A stretch of DNA of 64,000 nt from Apiotrichum sp. Y4204 (lineage: Eukaryota; Basidiomycota; Tremellomycetes; Trichosporonales; Trichosporonaceae): contig JAMYHL010000010.1 of the NCBI GenBank assembly GCA_025531455.1, positions 496,001-560,000 of the forward strand. Reading direction: 5' to 3'. A program made the position numbers and the translations under genes. The number at the start of each line of letters is the position of its first letter. Within the stretch, counting starts at the first letter, position 1. The notes under the pieces were generated by a model. It worked only from the letters and a program-made list of their open reading frames with translations, did not search any database and had not been told where the DNA came from. This document shows positions 55,017-64,000 of the stretch, in pieces.

Positions 55017-57849
55017 CTACCAGCGGCCGTAGCTGCCCTGATTGTCGTCGCGGCGCGGCGAGCGGCGACCCTGGTGCTGCTGCTGCTGCCAGTCAGGCGC
55101 GCCCGACGGCTGGTTGTACGAGTCGTGGCCGTGGCCCTGGTTCTGGTTCCACCCGCCCTGCTGGTGGCCACCGTGATGGCCGCCCGGAGGACCAGACGGC
55201 TGCTGGTACGAGCCGTAGCTGCCCTGCTGCTGACCGTAGCTGTCCTGTTGGCCGTAGCTCTGCTGCTGACCGTAGCTCTGCTGGCCGTATCCACCGCCTC
55301 CGCCGCCGTAACCTCCCTGCTGATGGCCGTAACCACCCTGCTCCTGGCCATAGCCGCCGCCACCCTGGTTGTGGCTCTGTTGTTGCTGGCCATAGCCGCC
55401 ACCCTGGTTGTGGCTCTGCTGCTGCTGGCCATAGCCACCGCCGCCGCCGCCATAGCCGCCCTGCTGTTGGCCATAGTTGTGGCTCGCGTTCTCCGCCGCC
55501 TGCACGTCGCCCTCATCCAGGCCACCGCGCCATGCGTTCGGTCCACCAGTGCCGAAGCCCTGCTGCCACGGCTAGATGTCAGCAACAAACACACACGCAA
55601 GCACCCACCATCTTTCCGCCCATGATGTCCTGGCCGGCGTTCAGGATATTTGCGCCGGGGACGTGGATCTTGTGCTCCGCAAGCACCTGCTGGAGGCCGC
55701 CGTCGGGAAGCATGGTGTTGTGGACGTGACCAGTCGATGCCGAGTTGTCGCCAATACGACGGTTCTTGCCCGCCTTGACGTTCTCCGACGAAAGGCGATT
55801 GATGATCTCCCTTTGGTTGCTGCCCTGCTCGTTGTACCACTTGGTGACAACCTCAATCATCTCGGTCTGTATGCGCGCTGCTGTCAGACATGAAGGAATG
55901 AACCGACTCACAGTTGCGGTTGTGCCACGCCGGGTGGAAAAGACACTGCAGTAGCTCCTCGACAGTTTGCTGCGGGTTGACGTTCGGGTCCTCCCAGGCC
56001 GTGACGATCTTCTCCACACCGACGCGCACAATGCACTGTGCAATCTTGCCTGCAGGCTCGTTGAGGAGAACCGCGAAGTGGTCCTTTATGTCAATACTAT
56101 CACTAGAGCTGCGAGCGTACCTTGGAGAGGTAAGAGTGGGTCGGGTCAGACGCGTTGTAGTTGTTCCACACCTCGTACTGGTCATGGGAGTCAATGACCT
56201 GCTGCGACGTAGAGTGGAGGACGGTCGAGGCCTGGCCGAGAAGCGGCTTGACGAACGGCTCCAAGGTGGTCATGATGAAGACGCTGACCGAACCGGAGAT
56301 CTTGTCCAGGAAAGCGTTGAGACCGGGAATCTTCTCAAGCGTGTTCTCAATGCGCTTCGAGACCTTGTCACGGAAGGACAGGATCTGCCACAGAACCCTG
56401 TGCAGTTCCTGCGGGGACATGGTGCTCGGGTCCTGGGCCGAGGCGCGGATGTTGTTAACGTCGTCCATGTCACGCGAGAGGTCGCCGCCGACACCGCCGG
56501 GAAGGTCGAAGAACAGCTGGCGCAGAGCGTTCGAGGACGCAGACTGGCCGTCGGAGACCGAGCGCGCGTTATTCATCGACTTGGTAAGCTCCGAAACTGA
56601 CGCCTCAGAGAGCTTGTCCGAGGCCTCGCCCATGAGCGAGTGAACGAAGTCGGCACCACCGAAGGTACCGGTGACGAGGGGGTACACATCCTGACCGTTC
56701 GGGGCCCGCACCTTGCAGTTGCGACCGACGTGGGGGAACACGCTGTTGTGGCCCATGGAGATAAGGACTGGCGTTAGTAATGGGGGGAGATAGCACGAGA
56801 GAAACATCTTACCTAGCTCGCAAAAGTTGGAGTGCGCGGAAAAGTCCTCAAGGGTGTGGAGAGCCTGGCCGAGAAGGCGGAATGCCTCGTACTGGTCATC
56901 CTCCTTGCCCGTCTGCTTGAAGCGGCGGCCCATCTCAATGCAGCCGAGGAGCGTGCGGCGGACGAGCGCCTTGGAGGTGTCCCAGTGGCCATTTTCTGCT
57001 GTCAGCGGGGAATGTGGGAGCGGGAAGAGCGCGCAATACCGGTTTGCCTTGTACCCACCATTCGCGATGTAGTTCTTCATGCCCGTCTGGGGATCGATCT
57101 CGAGCTCGCGAGGATCGACCGGGCCTCGAAGGCGTTGGTCGAACGACTTGGCATTGTCGGGGTATCCCCTGGGGTTGTCAATGTGCTCTGTGGGGAGGTA
57201 GCAGCCGAGGCGCTCCTTGGTGACCTCAAACTCGGCAGTGGCGTAACCGTGGGCTGGGCGAGTTAGCGAAATGGCCCTGGAGCAGACCCACCGAGGAAGC
57301 CGAGGACCATGACAAGGTTGAGAATGGTCTGGAGGGGGAGCTTGCCGAGACCAGCCGTGTCCACCGCCTGCGAGTTAGTGATAGATTGCCAGAGGTGGGC
57401 CAAGGCGGTGACAGGCAAAGCCCAATTCCAGTTCCCCTCGAAGCCTGATGACGCTCTGTTACAGAATCACGGCGTCACAAAGAACGCACCTGAGAGTAGT
57501 CGCGAAGCCAGTTGCCGCTTGAGAGTGAGCACAGCACGAAGCGAGTGACTCGAGTTACCAGACTTACAAGTAGATACGCTTGACGTCCAGACCCGAGAAC
57601 TTCACGCTGCGGCCGAAGAAGCCACCACCAAGCGTCTTGGCCATGGTGGAGATAATGTCCTCGATATCACCATGACGGAAGGCCTTGTCCTCGACGTACG
57701 AGTAGCCGGGAATGTTACCTGCAGTCAGCAGTGCACCGGGCTGTGTGGGTCGATGTCGCGTGCTCACCAGCACCAAAGGCGTATGCCTTCGGGGCAAACG
57801 AGAGGGCGATGACCGCCACTATGAGGAAGAGGAAGGCCGAGCGGGCCAT
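55017..57849 (-). CDS. Het-C family protein with Gly/Gln/Tyr-rich tail
   Basis: Homolog of the heterokaryon-incompatibility protein Het-C. Ten exons: 57849-57768, 57718-57568, 57517-57490, 57367-57292, 57253-57059, 56995-56813, 56767-56121, 56083-55912, 55877-55609, 55571-55017; 785 aa. Signal peptide (residues 1-25, FLFLIVAVIALSFAPKAYAFG). Family blocks: HGDIEDIISTMAK, IYFGNWLRDYSQAVD, HGYATAEFEVT, NYIANENGHWDTS (fixing the exon 5/6 join), LGQALHTLEDFSAHSNFCEL, HVGRNC, WEDPNVNPQQT. The last ~160 residues are almost only G, Q, Y, S, H and N, in YGQQ/GGYG repeats. Introns 34-63 nt except one of 122 nt. Fungal Het-C can mediate self-recognition; whether this copy does is unknown. Confidence 0.9.
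55020..55500 (-). repeat. GGYGQQ-type low-complexity coding repeats of Het-C
   Basis: Imperfect repeats encoding YGQQQ, GGYGGGGGG and QQSHNQGG units. On the + strand the same DNA reads as long LLLAVALLL-type open frames, which are artefacts of the repeats. Confidence 0.8.
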
Positions 57850-60212
57850 TGTTGATGATGTTGCTGTTGTTCTTGGATTGACCAGAGAGAGGTGACGAAA
57901 TGGAACGCGTTTTGTCGTGGTCGTTCCAACGTGTTCAATCTCCTTGGAAGATAAGGAGATGGGATGGAGATGAGAGAGAAAGAAAGAGGATGAATGAACA
58001 AACTAGGGATTGTTCGATCTGGTCATGCAATGCATTCTCATCAGTCTCTCTGTTGCCCTTCCTTGTCTTCTGGCGCTTCTGGTTGATTGGGGGGGCGCAC
58101 GCCTGGCGCCTGGATTGACCTTCCAGCATCACAGGATCACCGCCACCAACACCGCCGGCTGCGCTGACGACAATGGGAGGGGCAACACGGCATCTTCCTA
58201 TGATCTGCGTGGCACTAGAGTAGAGGTCCTCTGCGCCTCCGCGCCTCTGGGCCCTCCGTGGACCTTTTCCACCCAGGAAATGCCATGCGCAGCTCAGCCG
58301 AGCCTTCGCGATTCACCCCCCCTTTCTTGCCCCCTTACACCACCGCCGTATCACACCTCGGTTTTTGTTCCCCGCATATACCCCAGATTTCAATAGTCTC
58401 CGATCCACCAGATCACACAGTGCACACTGATTGTCGATTTCCCCCTGGCGACAAAGCCGACAATCCAGGGGATGCAAGGGAATATAGGAATAGATCGAAA
58501 GGACCCACCTGTCGATCACGCTAGAAGCACGCTTTAACAACGTGCACTTTACTTTACTCCCGTGGTGATCCACAACAGCGGTCCGTGCCCTGTGCCTGTC
58601 TGGGACGCGTTGCACCGGACACGCGCCTCCTCACTGTGACACCGGGTTGTGTGGTTCGCATGCCGCTGGCTGCACAGGAGCAGAGGATTTCCGATCCAAA
58701 ATACGCAAAATGGATATGATTAGGGCACTCGGGGAGGTAACGGTGGTCAAAGGGTGGGAAAACGTCACCCCGGCAGGAGAGCCGAGGATTGATGTCTCAC
58801 AGGGGTGGAGCTAATGTTTGTCTTGAAACGCGCCTCCCTCACTTGTTGTGCGCTCCCTGGCTAGATTCCTTACTTCGCAGCTGCGAATTTGTTCAACGTT
58901 CTTCGTGCTATTGAGAGAATATGATATGCATGCGAGTCATCAATACGAGTACTAGTAGTGAATGTAACATTATAAAAGAGGAGGTAACGCGAGACATTAG
59001 CAAATGTGGCAAGTGTGGGAATGGAGAGATGTCGAGGGATGAAGCGAGGGAAAGTAGGAACCACGCCGAAAAGGCCCCTGTGCCCCCCCTATGCCGTCCG
59101 GATAACCCGCAGGCCCGCAGGCCGCAATCTCTCTGCACTCTGGTGTTTTGCGCCAGGTCTGAAAAAGGGCAAAGAACAAACACAGGACTCTGCCAGTCGC
59201 TCTCTGCAGCCAGCCAGCCAGGCAGCCAGCCTAGTGGCCCAGCGCCCAGTGTCCCGTCATTTGTCCCGTTCTGGACAAACATTCACTCCCTGCCAGCCAG
59301 GAAGCGCTAGGAAGCGCGTTTGTTGGCGCATATCGTTACCAGTCACTGGGTCACTACCAGCAGTCACAGTGCAGCAAGCACCCACCCGCTTGTACCACCT
59401 GTTACCGGCTTCCTGTCAACATTCTCCATTCCCCATCCACCTCTCTCCACACCCCTCTTCTCACCCCTCTTTCGTCCGTCCGTTCGTTCGTTCACTCTCG
59501 CGTTTTCGACCTTTTTTTGCCTTTCGACTCGGCGACCCTTTTGACACGGCTCTCTAGCTCTTTTCTTTATATTCCTCGTCTTCCTTTGCCACACCTTTTC
59601 TTTCAACTTCACCTGTTGCCGCAGTCGCGCCCCCACCTACCACTCTTGGACTCTCGCGGCCCGTCACAAGCGCTCATCGACTCACTGCCCCCTCGCTCGC
59701 GTCGAATCACTCACATCCACAGACTCCCAATACGTGAGTTAGGCATCGTGAGACATGAGACACGGAGGATCGCAATGCAGGGAAAGGAGAAGGGGAGACA
59801 TCACTAGCGCAGCGCACAGTACTCTCTGGTCACTGTGGCCGGAGCCATGGTGGCCAATGCGCGCTGCCCATGATCACAAACAGCAACAACGGTGGCGCCA
59901 GCGTCGAGTTCAGCACATCCGACGTTCTGGTACACTCCGCAATTAGCAGGCAGGGTAACACAGCGTCCACGGCGACCGCCAAGACACGCAGTTGGCCACA
60001 GCCTTCTTGTGTGCACGTATACATGTTGGCTGGCTGGCAATGCTGCCATCAGCACACACATCGGACCACTCTGTTTACCTTTGCCTGCTCCCATCACTCA
60101 CTCCTATCTTCCCATCATCACCACACGGCGTCTTGTTCACATTCTCTTGTTTTCGTCCCCCTTCGTTCTCCTTCACTTGATCGTCCTTCTCTTCACACCC
60201 ACACTCTTTACC
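57850..60212. other. Divergent intergenic region, 2.4 kb
   Basis: Between Het-C (-) and the coiled-coil gene (+). It contains an AGCC-type short repeat cluster at 59206-59232 and a strongly pyrimidine-rich stretch 59420-59620. A strong donor CGTGAGTTAG at about 59735 might begin a 5' leader intron of the downstream gene. Readings of 180-360 codons through 59892-60212 are in the same frame as, or shadows of, the downstream gene but have no coding character before 60213. Confidence 0.45.
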
Positions 60213-63200
60213 ATGGACGCGGACTCGGAGCTGACAGAAAGAGACGCCCCGCGCCTCCCAAGGCACCCAAAACCAACACACAGCGAAAACCCCCCGCGGC
60301 CTGGATCGCCGGTACCTCCACGACGGAGACGTAAACGCGCGACACGGCCAAACACCCACTGGGCAATGGAGGACCCATTCGAGTCGACTCCAGTCCCAGA
60401 CGTCCCCGGTGCGGGGTTGCGCGTCGCCACCGGCGCCAGCCGTCACATGGTACCGCCTCCCCAGATTTCGCCCGCCATGCAGCTTGAGCGCGTTGCTTCC
60501 CCCGATGTCCTCACGGCCGATATGACCGCCAGCTCTTTGCGCGCCAACCTCCAGGCGCTCTTGGAGCACAAGTCGGGCCAGCTCCAGATGGTCGGAACCA
60601 TGGGGCAAAAGATTCTTGCACAGCAGGCCGAGCTGGAAGAACGGATTCAGGCCCTTGGCGAGGTCGAGACGGACGCAGAGGAGCTTGATGACTCCATGCG
60701 CGACAAGCTTCTCGAGCTGCAGGAAGCCATGAAGGGATGGGACTCGGATAACCAGGGTATCATGCGGGAGATTCAGGCCCCCAAGGTGAGACTCATGCCG
60801 GCTGGAGCCGATAGACGCGACAGGGTGCTGACAACACCAACAGTTCCCCTCTGGATCGCCAGTGCCCGTGACGCCAAGCAAGGCGAATGGATCCCACACT
60901 CCTGCACCACCAAGCACACTCACTCGTCGTCAGCGCAATACCGCCCAGCACCGTGCTATGGACATGGAGTTTGCCACTGAGATCGGTCAAAACCTCTTAG
61001 TGGAGGTTCGTCGGCTGCAGGCCCTGTTGAATGAACGCGACCGCGCACTTTCCCAGTTTGGGGAGGACAAGGAAAGCTGGGAGGCTGAGCGGAATAACCT
61101 CATCTCTGCCGTGAAGACCGCAGAGACCACTGCTGGTGGGTAGGGATGGGTTTTGTTTATACTAACGGCAGAACGCTACAAGGATGACCACTGGAACCTC
61201 GAGGTAGCTCTCCAGGAGCTGCGGTCACAACACTCGGACATGCAGACGCAGTTCACAAAGTCGTCCGCAGAACAAGCCCGGCTCACAAAGACGCTCGCAG
61301 CTGTGCGCGAGGCTGCCGAGACACACAAATCGGAAGCCGAGCGTCACTCGCAGACGATCGGTGAAATGAAAGCCAAGCACGAGACCGACATGGCCCAGGC
61401 AAGACGCGAAACGGCTGGTCTCGCCCGCGAGAAGAGCGACCTCATCGCGGAGCTTGCCACGGAACGCAACCGTCTTGGACAGGCATTGAAGGCTCGCGCC
61501 GTGCGCGGAGCGTCTCCCGCCGTCAACACAGTCATGGAGGATGGAGACGAGGACTTGTTCGGCCCTGGAGGCTCCAGCCCCCGTCGTCGTGGCCCCGGCT
61601 ACGATCACGATGCGAACGAGAACGCCCTTGCACCATCGCAGCTGTACAGTGAATTCGACTCGCCTGACAGCACACCGCCCCGTGTGGCCCAGCGCGCGCC
61701 GCTTGGTGAGATCTACACCAACGAGGAGGTCGACCAGCTTCGTCAGTCGCTCGCCGAGGCCACCGCCGAGATTGCCACTCTGAAGGCTTCGCAGAACAAC
61801 AAGCCTGTGGCAGCCTCTGGACCCCCGGTGGACGAGTTTGGTGCCTTTGCTGGCGACTTTGGAACGTACGGTAGCATGCGCGGAGGCAAGAACGGCAGCA
61901 CCCGCGGACGTCGCGGACGTGCCGGGCGTCTTGCTGGTACCCTGACCCGCAAGAACGGCCTGCCCCGCCCTGTATCTGACATCTTCGCCGCCTCGCCCGA
62001 CCAGAGCTTCAACACGAGCAGCTCTGGAACTCCTGATCTTCTCCGCCAGCGCGAGGGTCCACCCGAAGCACTTACTCCTACCGGTGCATCCTCCCGTCAG
62101 TCGCGCGGCATTGAGAGCCTTGGCGATGAACTCGACAACAACCTCGAGGCCTCTGGACACCAGCGCACATACTCGGCTGCTTCGAGCCGCGACTTCTCCG
62201 ACGATTACGACACCGCTCTCTCGCAGGAAGACCACGACATGCCCTACTCCCAGGGCATGACTCTCAGCGACGAGCTCATCTCGCCGACCTCTTACTCAGA
62301 TGCCGGTGTCATGACTGAAGAGAGTTCTCCCATCGACGGCGACACCACACCCTCCAAGAAGGCGATCGCCCTCCCCGCGTTTGTTAACCTCAATGACGAA
62401 ATCGCCGACACCGGCGGAGAGACCGAGTTTGAAGATGCTCGCGACGCCCCCACCCCTGTTCCTCGCTCTGAGGCTGCTACCGACACCGAGGCCTACATAA
62501 CCGCCACCGCCGGCGAATCGTCGGCAGGCGAGGACTCGGACGACACTCGCCCTCGACACAGCACCCTTGCGCCCCTCGGCCTTGGCCTCAGCACCGCTGT
62601 CGCAGCGGCTGGAGGCTGGGCCGGTGCCCGCCGCCTCTCCCGTCGTGCCAGCCGCGAGACCCGCTCGGTCGAGCAGGCCCCGAAGGTGGTGGAGAAGGAG
62701 GTCATCCGCGAAGTCATCAAGGAGGTGCCTGTCGAGAAGATTGTCGAGAAGGAAGTCATCAAGGAGGTCCCGGTCGAGAAGATCGTGGAGAAGGAGGTCA
62801 TCAAGGAGGTCGAAGTCATCAAAGAGGTGCCCGTCGAGAAGATCGTCGAGAAGATCGTCGAGAAGCCTGTCGAGGTCATCAAGGAGGTCGAGGTCATCAA
62901 GGAGGTCGAGGTCATCAAGGAGGTCGAGAAGATCGTTGAGGTCCCCGTCGAGGTCATCAAAGAGGTCGAGGTCATCAAGGAAGTTGAAAAGATTGTCAAC
63001 GTCCCTGTGGAGGTGATCAAGGAGGTCCCCGTCGAGAAGATCGTCGAAAAGGAGATCATCAAGGAGGTCCCCGTCGACCGTATCGTCGAGGTTCCCGTCG
63101 AGGTCATCAAAGAGGTCGAGGTCATCAAAGAGGTCGAGGTCATCAAGGAAGTCGAGGTCATCAAGGAGGTCGAAAAGATCGTCGAGGTCCCCGTCGAGGT

Positions 63201-64000
63201 CATCAAGGAGATCGAGGTGATCAAGGAGGTTCCCGTCGAGAAGATCGTCGAAAAGGAGGTCATCAAGGAGGTCCCTGTCGACAAGATTGTCGAAAAGGAG
63301 GTCATCAAGGAGGTCCCCGTCCAAGTCTTCGTCGACAAGGAGAAGATAGTCGACCGCGAGATATTCGTCGACAAGCCCGTGGACAAGATCGTGGAGGTCG
63401 AAAAAATCGTCGAGGTGGAGAAGATTGTCGACCGCCCCGTCGAGAAGATTGTCGAGGTCGAGAAGATCGTCGAGGTCGAGAAGATTGTCGAGGTCGAAAA
63501 GATCGTCGAGGTCGAAAAGATCGTCGAGGTCGAAAAGATTGTCGAAGTCGAAAAGATCGTCGAAGTCCCTGTTGAAAAGATCGTTGAGAAGGAAGTTGTC
63601 AGGGAGGTTCCCGTCACCGTCGAGAAGATTGTCGACCGCCCGGTTGAGGTCATTGTCGAGAAGATTGTCGAGAAGCCTGTTGACAAGATTGTCGAAGTGC
63701 CCAAGATCGTGGAGGTCGAGAAGATTGTCGAAAAGGTTGTCGAGAAGGTCGTCGAAGTGCCCGTCGAAAAGGTCGTCGAACGCATCGTCGAGGTTCCCGT
63801 CAACGTCGACGTGGAGAAGATCGTCGAGAAGGAGGTCATCAAGGAGGTGCCTGTGGAACGCATCGTCGAGGTCGAGAAGGTCGTCGAGAAGATCGTCGAG
63901 ACCAAGGTCGAGGTACCCGTCCCCTTCGAGGTGATCAAGGAGGTGGAAGTCATCAAGGAGGTCATCAAGGAGGTTCCCGTCGACCGCGTTGTCGAGAAGA
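60213..64000 (+). CDS. Large coiled-coil repeat protein, candidate Num1/ApsA-like cortical anchor (truncated by window end)
   Basis: Exons 60213-60785, 60844-61135, 61172 to beyond 64000; introns 58 and 36 nt; at least 1,230 residues, no stop reached. The N-terminus is basic and Pro-rich. Coiled coils follow: LRANLQALLEHKSGQLQMVG, GQKILAQQAELEERIQAL, EVRRLQALLNERDRALSQ and EVALQELRSQHSDMQ. Next comes a ~300-residue disordered Ser/Asp/Glu part, and from about 62680 a long array of variants of EVIKEV, PVEKIVEKEVIKEV and VEKIVEVEK. The order (N-terminal coiled coil, then a repeat array) recalls Num1/ApsA, which anchors dynein and mitochondria at the cortex through a C-terminal PH domain; that part is off the window. 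The Num1 assignment is inference. Confidence 0.7.
62680..64000 (+). repeat. EVIKEV/VEKIVE coding repeat array
   Basis: At least 1.3 kb of degenerate units built mainly from GTCATCAAGGAGGTC, GTCGAGAAGATCGTCGAG and CCCGTCGAG blocks in varying order, all in one frame. It continues to the right edge. Confidence 0.9.

Noticed and set aside
55074..55625. Hydrophobic LLLAVALLL-type + strand ORF
   Set aside because: Antisense image of the YGQQ/GGYG coding repeats of Het-C; not a membrane protein.
62493..63968. 491-codon minus-strand ORF of STSLMTS/FSTIFS composition (and the 342-codon LDDLDLFDDL ORF at 62296-63324)
   Set aside because: Both are antisense images of the EVIKEV/VEKIVE coding repeats; the repeat codons simply contain no stops on the other strand.

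Overview
The window is nuclear DNA of a basidiomycete yeast or dimorphic fungus. Protein-coding genes sit on both strands and are cut by many very short introns (mostly 29-75 nt) with GTRNGT-like donors and a CTGAC/CTAAC branch site only a few bases before the AG. Coding sequence is GC-rich. A CAP59/CMT1-type GT69 mannosyltransferase and the general style suggest Tremellomycetes, perhaps Trichosporonales (Cutaneotrichosporon/Apiotrichum/Vanrija-like). That placement is an inference. There are no rRNA genes, canonical tRNA genes, CRISPR arrays or bacterial-type operons.

Layout. 0-7.4 kb: a secreted calpain-like protease (-), a 3.1 kb gene-poor gap, an AA14-like lytic polysaccharide monooxygenase (+) and a peroxisomal enoyl-CoA hydratase/isomerase (+). 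7.6-15.8 kb: a GT18 N-glycan-type glycosyltransferase (-), a paraoxonase/arylesterase-like protein (-), a GH32 fructosidase (+) and an ADP-ribosylglycohydrolase (-). 15.8-22 kb: a long gap, then a SUR7/PalI membrane protein with a 607 nt intron. 22-29 kb: a small basic protein (-), MIA40 (+), a secreted Vps62-like protein (-), a SIMPL protein (+) and a peroxisomal FAD oxidoreductase (-). 30-38 kb: a membrane protein with an alpha/beta-hydrolase-like core (+), two doubtful small genes, a RING protein (+), a coiled-coil protein with an internal 90-bp duplication (-), an SDR (+) and a small conserved-looking ORF (-). 38.8-42 kb: tandem repeats that copy the 3' end of the neighbouring gene, followed by MON1 (-). 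42-51 kb: GT69 mannosyltransferase (+), dCMP deaminase (+), an unknown 607-aa protein (-) and the DEAH helicase DHX35 (-). 51-64 kb: two SINE-like elements, a NiCoT nickel/cobalt transporter (+), a Het-C protein (-), and a large coiled-coil protein (+) built of EVIKEV/VEKIVE repeats that runs off the right edge.

The genes do not form one pathway. Loose themes are wall/secretory functions (AA14, GT18, GT69, SUR7, GH32) and peroxisomal enzymes (two PTS1 proteins). Gene models were made by hand: exon joins were chosen so that frame, splice signals and family motifs agree, and every multi-exon model below sums to a whole number of codons. The strongest novelty candidates are the secreted calpain, the repeat array duplicating the MON1 3' end, the SINE-like pair, the RING gene with an atypical first cysteine pair, and the repeat-built cortical-type protein.
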